A stretch of 64,000 nt of DNA from Gracilariopsis chorda (taxonomy: Eukaryota > Rhodophyta > Florideophyceae > Gracilariales > Gracilariaceae). The stretch spans positions 230,613 to 294,612 of the forward strand of contig NBIV01000073.1 of NCBI GenBank assembly GCA_003194525.1, given 5' to 3'. Positions within the stretch are counted from its first letter, which is position 1. Every line of letters starts with the position of its first letter. Under the pieces are notes generated by a model. The model was given only the letters and a program-made list of their open reading frames with translations, was not told the origin of the DNA and did no database searches. This document shows positions 1 to 9,523 of this stretch, one piece after another. The position numbers were made by a program, and so were the translations under genes.

Positions 1-3000
1 AACTCTACCCGCTGGGGACGAGGACATTCCTCGTCGTCGACGGTCGAGAACCGGAGGCCCCGGACCGTGAACCCGATAACTCGGATGAAAAACCGGAATC
101 AGATGATGAACTGGACGCACTACTCGTCTTGGACGATGCTCAGAAACCCCCAACGGGTAATTTCGTGCCAATACCCCCGGGGGAGATGGTCAGAGAACAA
201 CAAGGTGATCCCTTCTCTACTCAGATTCGCGCCCGACTTAATGGCGGTACGCAACTCCCTTTCGAGGTGAATGATGTTGGATACCTCGTCAGGACGGTTC
301 AAACAACCCCACAGGTAGTGGTACCGCATACTCTACAATCTAGAGTGTTGCACTTGTCGCACTATGCGAAATTTGGTGGAAACGCCGGTGGACGGAAACT
401 TTACCTCACGTTGTAACGGAGTTACTATTGGCCAGCCATGGCTGTGGACTGCTACGTGACTGTGCGGTCATGCACGGAGTGTGCCAAAAACAGGGTCAAA
501 CTCCGGAAGCACTCAACGAAGTTGAAGTTACTACCAGCACGGGCCCCTCTCGAGTTTGTCGCAATTGACCTCTTGGGACCGCTGCTCACCACAAAGCGTG
601 GACATAAGTTTTTACTCGTTATCACGGATCGTTTCTCCAAGTTGGATCGCACCGTACCTTTACGGAAGATATCCGCTTTCGCGGTGGCGCAAGCCTTCGT
701 CACCCATTGGGTATTTGTCTACGGAACACCGGTTAACATTCTATCCGATAACGGAAAGCAATTCGCATCGCGAGTATTTGAGGACGTGTGTCGGATTCTC
801 GATATCAAGAATCTGTTCACAACGACCTACCACCCGCAGTGTAATGGGCAAGTCGAGCGATATAACCGAACGCTGTTAGCCTCTCTCCGTTCTTACGTTG
901 CTGATCAGCCCAAAACATGGGACCTGTACACTGACGCCTTGACGTTTGGCTTGCGTATAACACACAGGTACACCGTACAACGGGTTTGACTCCATTTGAA
1001 TTGGTACTTTCGCGTCATCCGCCCTCCCTAGCGTTGGAACCCCAGCCTACGGTGGCAAACTTCCCTTCCGTGAAGGATTATCGCCAAAGATGGAAAGCGT
1101 GGCTTACGAAGTTAATCCCGGTCGCCCAGAGCTCCATGGCACGAGCACAGGCCGCGTACAAGCGTGATTTTGACTCTCGTGTACGAGGTACAGCACTGCC
1201 AATTACAAAGGATGACTAAGTCTTCGTCCGTAAGGAGCACTGGAATCCTGATAAGGAGAAACAGCATAAGCTCTCACCCGTAGCGGACGGTGCCTACAAG
1301 GTCATATCAGTGGATAACGACACCTTAGTGGTGGAAATGAACGACGCTCATGAGCGGATTTCCCGCGATCGCGTTGTTATGGCACCGCCACCCTCCGTAG
1401 AGGTTGCTTACCAAGATGAGAACCAACACACCCCAGTGGAACAACCCACATCTGTGGTTAACAGGCCTTCTGTGTTGCCACACCCTTCAAGGGGGCTCTC
1501 ATATATACCGTCCTTATCGGACGTAGGCCTGAATGGCCTTTCTTCTCTAACGCCACCGTGCGGTGTCTATCCCCGCAGTTTGGGCGCTTCTACAACACCC
1601 CATCCCGCTCAATCTAAGGAGGGGGAGGAGAACCCTAACTTTCGTCAAGAGACTGAAACCGCTTCGTCGCGTCATGACAACCGTGGTGCACGGACCTCCA
1701 GACACATCGAAAAGGACAATAGTGGACCGAGAGTTCCGTCTACTGACGTGCCATCTTCGCATTTGCGCGCTACAGCTACCGCTGAACCCTCTCGAGGACG
1801 TTCTACCGCATCTGCCCCAGATCACACTCCCCGCCGGGATTCTAGTCGTCAAAATGCACCACACAGTGGGAAGTCTCTCGCCAAAGTGAAATCGTCGCGG
1901 GAAACTAATAGCGTTCGCGACACTGAACCGGCTGTGCCGTCGAGCGTTGATCCGCATTCCGTGGGTGACGGTTCGTCAACAACAGCTACGCTGGATAATG
2001 CAGAGCACGCCCTCGCGGGATCCTCTGAGCCGACTACACTGGACTTGGTAACTCCTACTGCACGGCAGAACACACCGGCCAGGCCGGGCAAGCACACCGT
2101 ACAGGACGGAAGGAAAACGACCAGCAAGCTGGATTCTGGTTTAGGACCATGGCGCAGTCGCGAACTCAATCCGAGTGTCTCGTTTGATCCCGACAGTGTC
2201 GCCGAAGTCGCACCGGTCATTCCGGAAGGAAAGCACGTCAAAGACGGAAATACTTCGTCGCTGAAGCGAGACAACACACCGGCAGCGCCGTTGCAACCGC
2301 CCTCACGTGAGGAGGCTGAACGCAACACGGCGCGGACAACCCTCAACCATCCGTTGCAAACGGCACGTGACCCCGACACCGTACGGACGGCAAAGGCACC
2401 AATTACCGCCCAAGGCGAGCCGACGCGTACTGTACGACGCACCGTGGTGCAACCGACTTCGTCGTCTGAAGCACCCCCGTCAAGACGGATATCTACACAC
2501 AAACCTGTGGTTCGCGACCCAGATGCTCATCTTTCAGATGCGTTAGAAGCCCCTCAAAGGGTGTCGTCAATAGACGCTCCCTCAAGGAGTGAAGAAACCG
2601 CGAAGCGGGATACTTTAACTCACAGCAAGGGTCTCGATACGCACCATCAAGTGGTCGACGCCATCGGCCGTGCCGAGGACCTCCAGGCCCGGGAAGCGGA
2701 TGAACCTACCCGGAAACCGGTTAATGACCCCTCTAAGGGCATGGAAAGGCAGTACCAAGCCATGTCTCTTCCGGGGAAGACTGTCCAACACCCACCAGTG
2801 GTGGTAGATCCTGCCGTGCAGGACGCGATAATGCGAACACGGCGAGGCCGGGAAGTCTACAAACGGGAGTTTGTTGTTGACCACATTGTGGAACATTCTT
2901 ACCATCCAGATGGTTACATCCAGTACCGCGTACGCTGGTACGGTTTCGGGCCCGAATATGATTCGGATCAGCCGATAGAGCACCTCCCACGTTCGAAAGT

Positions 3001-3067
3001 GGTTTCATATCATCGCAGAATGCGAACGGGAATCCCAGCATCGGTGATAAACGCCCAAGTGGGATAA
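1..3067 (+). pseudogene. Ty3 integrase-chromodomain pol fragment (upstream copy)
   Basis: This is the C-terminal part of a Ty3/gypsy polyprotein that would integrate element cDNA into chromatin. Visible parts are an HHCC-like zinc region (His near 350-362, Cys-x2-Cys in CTECAKNR near 475), a DDE core (IDLLGPL, LSDNGKQF, GQVERYNR), a post-core module (VFVRKEHWNPDKEK) and a chromodomain near 2866-3030 (YRVRWYGFGPEYDS, IEHLPRSKVV). It is broken by TAA at 414-416, a one-base frameshift near 953 and TAA at 1217-1219. All three defects recur in the downstream copy. The last segment (1310-3067) is open and holds a long Ser/Thr/Pro/Arg-rich linker of about 500 residues before the chromodomain. Confidence 0.88.
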
Positions 3068-3082
3068 GAAGGCCACTGCGGT

Positions 3083-3155
3083 GGAAGGAAAGAAAGGAAG
3101 GAAAGGAAGGATCGAGGTGTGGTGTGGAAAGGAAGAAAGGAAAGGAAAGAAGAAG
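3083..3155 (+). repeat. Polypurine GGAAA-type tract (upstream copy)
   Basis: This is a purine-rich low-complexity stretch made of GGAAA/GGAAG units, interrupted by GTGTGGTGTGG, just after the pol stop codon. It is repeated unchanged in the downstream copy. It is far from the LTR, so it is not the minimal polypurine primer, though it could be an auxiliary tract. Confidence 0.7.
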
Positions 3156-3318
3156 GAACACAAGTCAACTTGGATTTTATTCGATACGATCGATGGAACA
3201 CCGACTAGTCGAAGGACTACACTACGTAACAAGGTTGCACCCCCATGGTGAGAGACCACGCCCCCTTACGGGTTGGAACCGCCCCCACCTTGGTGGTTAT
3301 TTTCCTGGAGTCGGGCGA

Positions 3319-3615
3319 TCAGAGCATCCTGTTTCCATCGGTATACATCGCCAGAAGCGCATCATTGAACACCGCAGTCGGGTGGAACCACGGTGCCAGC
3401 CGGAGAGTCATCGCATGTTGCGAAGGCTGCAGCCCGACCAGCATGTCGTACGACGGCCACGCTGCCGTGGGATACCCTCCCGCGGGAGCCGCACTCGCAT
3501 TTGCGCCTGTTTGTTGCGACGGAGTCGAGAGACCGCTTTGCGGTAGAGGCACAGAATGAAATCTGGAGAAGTACTGTAACGGTGTATTGTTGCCGTTGCC
3601 GTTGTTGTTGTTCAT
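3319..3615 (-). CDS. Antisense ORF between pol and 3' LTR (98 aa)
   Basis: An ATG-initiated 98-codon ORF lies on the strand opposite to gag-pol, in the roughly 770-bp region between the chromodomain stop and the LTR. It begins with an Asn/Gly run (MNNNNGNGNN) and then has a Pro/Ser/Ala-rich stretch. It is open in both tandem copies, with one residue changed (R to G at position 18). Some plant gypsy families such as Grande and RIRE2 are known to carry extra antisense ORFs at this location. I do not recognise a domain, and an ORF of this length could occur by chance. Confidence 0.25.
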   Translation of the reverse strand: MNNNNGNGNNTPLQYFSRFHSVPLPQSGLSTPSQQTGANASAAPAGGYPTAAWPSYDMLVGLQPSQHAMTLRLAPWFHPTAVFNDALLAMYTDGNRML

Positions 3616-3824
3616 CGTAGATGAAGAAAGCCGAGGAATCGGAGAAGAAGGCCGCGAAAGCGTGTGTGTTGTTGGAAGAACCTCGGAAGAGTTGGTCGCA
3701 GATTCGCTGTTCGCAGCTAGGTGCTCGTTACCCAGAGTGGGATGGAGAACCGGCGAGCCGGACTTACATTTAAGGACCTTGCCCTGTGCTTAGGTTGCCA
3801 TCGTGGATGTCGTATTCGCACCTC

Positions 3825-3834
3825 AGGAGGGGGA
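3825..3834 (+). other. Polypurine tract next to shared LTR
   Basis: AGGAGGGGGA lies 2 bp before the LTR's TG start, the expected place for the plus-strand primer of reverse transcription. An identical tract precedes the downstream LTR. Confidence 0.7.
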
Positions 3835-3836
3835 TA

Positions 3837-4737
3837 TGAAGTGCAATCCTCAAGGAGGAAGACTCAGCGATGCCCTGTGGACTTGGTGTTTTTGCCGCTT
3901 TCGCGTGTTTATGATTATTACCGTCATGAGCGGGTGTCTCAGCCCTCAGCGGATCCACCCTGTGCACCAGGTGCACACCTGTGCATGCGCCGTGTGCCGC
4001 CCAAGGCGTGAGTGGACAACGTGTGACACGGATCGTCAGGAGGAGGTTGGCACCACAGTGTGGACATTTTCTTAATTTATATTTATTATTTATAATTTAT
4101 CTACCCTATAGTAGGGGGATTACTAATCTATATAGTGGCTCGGCGACCCCGCCCTGACACTGAGTAAACTTCCCCAACCAGGGGTTCTTGGCTCTAAGTC
4201 TTTTCCGCTTTCGCGAGTCTTCTACGCTCCTCGGAGGTAAACCCGCGTTACTAACAGTAGACCTATCCACCCTGCGTCACCAGGAGTATCACCGCCTTGG
4301 CGTTTGTCACTTAATTCACCACCGCCGTGTTCTCACCCCTGTATAGGGTCCCTTTGTACCTTTTTCCGTGGTCCCGTTGGCCCACACCCCCGTCGCCCCC
4401 AATCGGGCATGCCCCGTATTTCCCTTACCCCACTCTCGTGGTTTGTACCCCTTTGTGTGGTTGCTCGTCACCGCTGACGCGTGTCTTTCGTGCCGGTATC
4501 CCGTGACGTCTTCCCCCACTTACGTGGACTCGTACTCCTTGGAAGGGCTGTTTTCCCATTCGTTGTGATCCTAATCCTACCGTTTCAACTCTCCCCGCTT
4601 GGCGTGAGGGTGATCCTCGGCTTTATAACCCGACTTCGTCGTGCTCATCTGGAGAGGCTCCGTTCGCTGTGTTACCCTCCAGAGGGGAAGATCGGAACGT
4701 CTTCGTGTGTTGTCCCGCTTGCGGGTATTGCACTACA
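3837..4737 (+). repeat. LTR shared between tandem elements (901 bp)
   Basis: This LTR starts TGAAGTGC and ends GCACTACA, imperfect terminal inverted repeats with TG...CA ends. A polypurine tract lies 2 bp upstream and a TGG-initiated primer binding site 3 bp downstream. It is the 3' LTR of the partial upstream copy and the 5' LTR of the complete copy. It aligns without gaps to 13290-14190, with about 27 substitutions by eye: about 2 in the first 250 bp and about 25 in the remaining 650 bp. An AT-rich block near 4075-4135 may hold the promoter or polyadenylation signals. Confidence 0.9.
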
Positions 4738-4740
4738 AAG

Positions 4741-4757
4741 TGGTCTCCCGACCTAGA
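4741..4757 (+). other. Primer binding site
   Basis: TGGTCTCCCGACC begins three bases after the LTR end. TGG is the complement of the tRNA 3' CCA, so this is the predicted minus-strand primer site. I could not match it to a specific tRNA from memory; it does not match the usual initiator-Met site TGGTATCAGAG. Confidence 0.65.
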
Positions 4758-4853
4758 ATCGGAAACGGTTAGGTTTTGCATTACCTCTCCTCGGAGATTC
4801 GCTGTCCACACTTTTGGTTTCTTACCACTTTGTGGGAGTTTTTTGGTCTACAC

Positions 4854-6968
4854 ATGTCTCGGCGACCATCCTCTGCCGAACCCGCTGTCATGCGGAGTCG
4901 TTCCGTCAGTGACTTGGAACAGGCAGAGATCTCGAAGGTCCCCGCTGGCCACCCTCGACGTGCCACTTTGAAAGGCAAGTCGAAGGGCCAAGACTCGTCG
5001 AGAGCCCAGAAACCCCCGCCTAAGGCGTTGAAGGACGCTCCCAACTCTGGTGTCGACCCGGCTTCTGCCGATGTAGCTGCACCCCAAAGGGGAGACCCTG
5101 ATACCGACGCACCCTCTAGTGTCCAAGCAAAGCTTGATGAGGTGCGTGAAGCAAACAATACCCTCGTGGAGGAGTTTGAAGTCCTGCGTGCTAGGTTTGA
5201 TACCTTTTTTATGAAGGATTTGGCTGAGGATATTCGCCTTTTAAGGGCGGATGTCAACACCGTATTGGAATGTTTTGGTGGTCCTGCCAACTATGTTGAA
5301 AATGTGGAAACCCGGTTTGATCGTGTTAGTTTCCGTCTGAGGACGTTGGAGCACACTATCTTGATTAATGACGACGTCCCGGGTGAGGCGGCCGCTGTCT
5401 CGCAAAAAGCGAAGCGCGAGAAGAAAGATTCTACCCGCCGCACTCGTTAGAATCAGCCCAAGCACGATCCCGACTCGTCGGATTCCTCCCTGTCTTCACA
5501 GGATTCTCACCATTCTGATGGTTCGGTGTCGTCGGATTCTTCGTTGGACGATGATCGTCGCCGACGCCCGTCCCATTCTAAACGGTCTTCTTCCACCCAA
5601 GGTGTGATTCGCCCCCGGAGAAAGGGAAGGAAACACTTAGGATTGAGGGAACTCAAATGTACTAATCCCCTCTACAAGAGGTTGGTATCGTACTGATATT
5701 ATCGGCTTGAGGACTCCTCATTGGATCGTAAACCCCGTGGTACGGGTAAGTTGAAGGACTGCATAAAGCGTATGCAGCTTTCCCTTCGTAACCAGTCCTT
5801 TTCTGGAGAAGATCCCATATTGGTGTTAGACTTCCTCGGAAGGTTCGTTTCCGAAGCAGACATACTTGGTATGAACGAAGGACAGGCGTTTATTGCCCTA
5901 CCGTATTTTCTACGTGGCCTCGCCGAGGATCAATACAACTCTGTAAGAGGTTCTTCCCGAGCCTCCCGAGGAGGTGTAACGTGGTGGCCGGAAGCGGTTC
6001 AGTACCTCTTGCGATCCTACGCGACGAAAAACGCTATTCAAGTGGCTCTTCTCGCTTTACGCGATACCCGCCAGAAATCTGGAGAGACGGAAACCGAATT
6101 CTCGGTACGCCTTAAAAAGGCTTTCCACAGGTGTGGCAATGTTTACTCCTCTGGAGAGCGCTGCACCATGTACATCGATGGATTGGATCCGGCAATCCGT
6201 ACGCTGGTGGCCCGATATCAGGAGGATCGTCTTAACACCACCTACCTGGAGTTGATTCAACAAGCGCAAGCGGAAGGTGATGCACTTCAAGCTCTTATCC
6301 CTCCATCGAAGTCTCGTTCCGCCAAGGCGTTGATGATGGAAGCCAGTTCACCGTCTTTATCGCTAGCAGCGAGTGGACGCCCTTCAAGGGACTAAGATAA
6401 CGTGTACCTCGCTCAGGCCGGTGCTCAGTCTATTCCGACCACGGAACTGCCGTCCACGACGGATGCGTCCTACGACACAGCTCAGGAGAATTCCCTGCTG
6501 TATGTTGACAGACCCCGTGTTCACGGACCTCGCATTCCCTATGCGAATGGTGCCCTCCGGAAGACTCGTCCCGGATGGAAGGATACCCGCCCAGCGGTGA
6601 GACACACGGATGCTCGTTCCGGTCAGCCGCCCCCACGCTCTGGAGTCATATGCCACATATGTTACGAACACGGTCACATTTCACCGGACTGCATCCTCAC
6701 TTTGAGAGAAGTAACCCGAGTGATCAGTAACTATGAAGCCCTTACTCCAGCGGAGAAGCAGACCATTCCGATTGCATCGTACTTACGAGCGTAGACGGAC
6801 TTCTCCCGGAATATCCCGGATACGAACCCGCGACACGCGTTGCTTTCCCCTGCTGAGCAGGTCACTAACCCCCGTCTTGTTCGACAAGACACCCCCGCTA
6901 GCGCTCCACTGCTAGTGGTTCAGGATTCTGAGACCCCGCCTCAGGCGGAACGGGCTCAGGAAAACTGA
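4854..6968 (+). pseudogene. Ty3 gag (capsid plus zinc knuckle), broken
   Basis: This encodes the structural polyprotein of the element. It begins at the first ATG after the PBS (MSRRPSSAEP). One frame can be followed to 6968 across stops at 5448 (TAG), 5694 (TGA), 6393 (TAA) and 6792 (TAG), with a terminal TGA at 6966. The order is a basic Ser/Pro-rich N-terminus, a predicted coiled coil near 5120-5230, a Ser/Asp-rich stretch, a retrotransposon gag/capsid domain (5721-6290; LDFLGRF, YFLRGLAEDQY, GLDPAIRTLV) and a C-x2-C-x4-H-x4-C zinc knuckle at about 6651-6692. Composition stays protein-like between the stops, so the stops are recent or tolerated. Confidence 0.85.
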
Positions 6969-7003
6969 TTTCGGGAGTCTCCCCTACGGGAGAGGCGCCC
7001 TCA

Positions 7004-9523
7004 GTGTTGAGGTGGAAGGCGCCCGAGGCGTCACTGCCTCGCTCCCCGGTCAAAATCCTTACTAGGAAACAGGCCGTCTCAGACGTGAACTCTGAACACT
7101 TTGGTGTTCTGCGTCGACCGTGGAAACGTGTTCGAAACAACCGGTTCCCGTACAGAGTTTTGGTAATGGCCAAGAGAAACTACAAGGTATATGCTGACCT
7201 TGGCCTTTCCACCCAGTTTATGGTGCGAGTTCTCACTGTTTAGGACACAGGTGCAGGCCCGAACTTCATCTTAAAGTCGCTCCTGCCACCTTCATTGCAG
7301 TCTCAGATCCGCCAAGGCGTGATACCGGATGTCGCGGATGCGAATGTTAACCCATTATCAACGGTTGGGACAATCGCCCTGGTCATGCGCCTTGGCTGCT
7401 TTCTTGTGAAACTCGACTTTGTTGTTTGTCGGAAACTTGCCGCCCCTTTGATCTTGGGATGCGACTTCTGTGACAGATTCGTCGATGCCATCAGGCTCCG
7501 TCTAAGACGTGTGGAAATGGAAGACGGCTCCTCCGTTCCGATCGTACGTCGTCCTCTACGGCGTGCCTCGAAGAAGCACGTTCCATTACCTGCTGCGCAG
7601 GAACCCCCACCGGCTTCCCGGGACTCTACAAAGCTCCGCGTTGCCGCGTCTGTCCAACTCCCACCGGAATCCCAAGTTTGGGTACGAGTCACCTCCCGTC
7701 AACATGGTTTACGAGTAATTCAACCCCTTTCATCCCTATATGATAGGTGTCAACTCGCCGTGGCGAATGGAGTAGCTCAAATTGAGCCCGATAAACCGTT
7801 CAACGTGCTGATCGCCAATCTAGGCTCTACGCCCCAGTCACTGGTGAAAAACCAAGTCATTGGTTCGGTAATGCCCCACTCCACCGCGATGGTTCCCACG
7901 AGAATGACCGCCGCCGATGTCCTCGGCCTCGTTCACTCTAAGAAGGGGGAGGACACTGCCGTCCATATGCCGAAATGCTCGGATGCTAAGCCCGTTCCAA
8001 CGAGTTACGACCGGATTGATCCCGTGAAAGAACTCAAGGAACTCGACCTCGGTCATGTGCCGGAATCGCACCGTGAACGTCTCCGTGAGATGCTACGGAA
8101 TTTCACCACGATGTGGGATGGTTCCCTAGGGGAGATTACTACAACGGAGCACCGGATTGACTTGTTACCTGATACCAGGCCGATTGCTCAGCACCCCTAT
8201 AGGACAGGCCCTAAAGCTCGAGAAGAGGAAGAATTCCAAGTGTAAAAGATGCTCCGAGCTGGAGTAATAGAACCGGCTCAGTCGCCGTGGGCATCCCCAG
8301 TGGTACTGGCTCCCAAACCGGATGGATCCTGGCGCTTTTGCATCGACTACCGTCGACTGAACGCCGTAACCATCAAGCATGTGTACCCGATCCCACGAAT
8401 GGATGAGTACATCGATTCACTCGGAAATGCTACCGTTTTCACGGCTCTAGACGCCAATTGGGGATACTGGCAGGTGCCCGTCAGGGAACAGGACCGCGAC
8501 AAGACTGCTTTTGTCTGTCACTCCGGACTCTACCGTTTCAAACGGATGCCTTTTGGTTTGAACAATGCTCCCGCTACTTTCCAGCGTGCTATCGACATAC
8601 TACTGGCTCGCTTCAAATGGCGTACATGCCTCGTCTACCTGTACGATATCATAGTATTCTCAGATAATCTGGATGACCACCTCACACACGTGAGAGATAT
8701 CATGACCACGCTACGTGAGGCTGGAGTTACTCTCAAGTTGAGGAAATGTGAGTTTTTTACAGATACAGTGAAGTACCTGGGGCACATAATCCGCCCTGGG
8801 CGTGTGATGATCGAGGAAACTCGATTTAAGTCGCTCCATCAAGCGAAGGAACCCGCCACTCAAACGGAACTACGCTCCTTTCTAGGATTAGTCAACGTCT
8901 ATCGACGGTTTATCCCGAATTGTGCGGATATCGCAGCACCCTTGAACGCGCTCTTGCGGAAAGGCCAACCACCGAAATTGGAACCCTTTACGTCCGTCGA
9001 GACGGAGGCATTTACCTCCCTCAAGGAGGCTGTAACATCAGCACCGATCTTATCATTACCGAAACCCGGACTACCGTTTACCGTAGACACGGATGCTAGT
9101 GACTACCAAGTAGGTTGCGCTCTCTTTCAGACAACCCCCGAAGGAGAACGAACCCCTATTGGGTACTGGTCACGCTCACGGAATGTTCACGAGCGGAATT
9201 ACTCCGTCTTGGAGAAAGAGAGTCTTGCAGTTGTGTGGGCACTCTCCACTCTCCGCCCCTATCTTATGGGTGTGCACTTCACCATTTGCACGGATCACTC
9301 GTCATTACAATGGCTCATGACAGTCTCTGAACCGTCAGGCCGCTTAATGCGTTGGAGGCTCCGCCTAGCGGAATTCGACTTCGAGGTGATCTACAAGAAG
9401 GGCACAAAGAACGCTCAGGCGGACGCGCTGTCGCGTTTACCCACGGATGGTGAAACTCTACCCGCTGGGGACGAGGACATTCCTCGTCGTCGACGGTCGA
9501 GAACCGGAGGCCCCGGACCGTGA
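7004..9523 (+). pseudogene. Ty3 pol: protease, reverse transcriptase, RNase H, broken
   Basis: The aspartic protease motif DTGAGPNF starts at 7244, directly after an in-frame TAG at 7241. The same frame continues through TAA at 8243 into RT (8249 to about 8950), with motifs KPDGSWRFCIDYRRLN, FTALDANWGYWQV, FGLNNAPATFQR and a catalytic box reading VYLYDIIVFSD. In active enzymes the fourth residue of that box is Asp (YxDD), so a metal-binding residue is missing. RNase H follows at about 9060-9420 (VDTDASDYQVG, LEKESLAVVWAL, TDHSSLQWL). The frame ends at 9523, while the integrase continues in another frame, so a frameshift lies near 9450-9520. Confidence 0.88.

Larger units (their letters stand above)
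1..3836 (+). mobile_element. Upstream partial Ty3/gypsy copy (3' internal part)
   Basis: This is the 3' internal portion of a Ty3/gypsy retrotransposon: integrase, chromodomain and 3' untranslated part. The window opens inside its pol gene. It matches 9454-13289 base for base at a constant offset of 9453 with no indels, differing at roughly 45 sites by eye. It runs directly into the LTR at 3837-4737, which is also the 5' LTR of the next element, so the two elements form a tandem array sharing one LTR. The 5' part of this copy lies outside the window. Confidence 0.9.

Noticed and set aside
1547-2502. Long minus-strand open frames opposite the integrase linker
   Set aside because: They are shadows of the codon-biased, low-complexity sense frame. 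They repeat in the downstream copy only because the DNA is duplicated.
2733-3259. Minus-strand open frames across the purine tract (Ser/Phe/Leu-rich)
   Set aside because: They are reverse translations of a GGAAA-type simple repeat, with no domain and no plausible start context.
4854-6968. Programmed stop readthrough as the explanation for gag stops
   Set aside because: Five stops of three different types (TAG, TGA, TAA) at irregular places fit decay better than a programmed signal.
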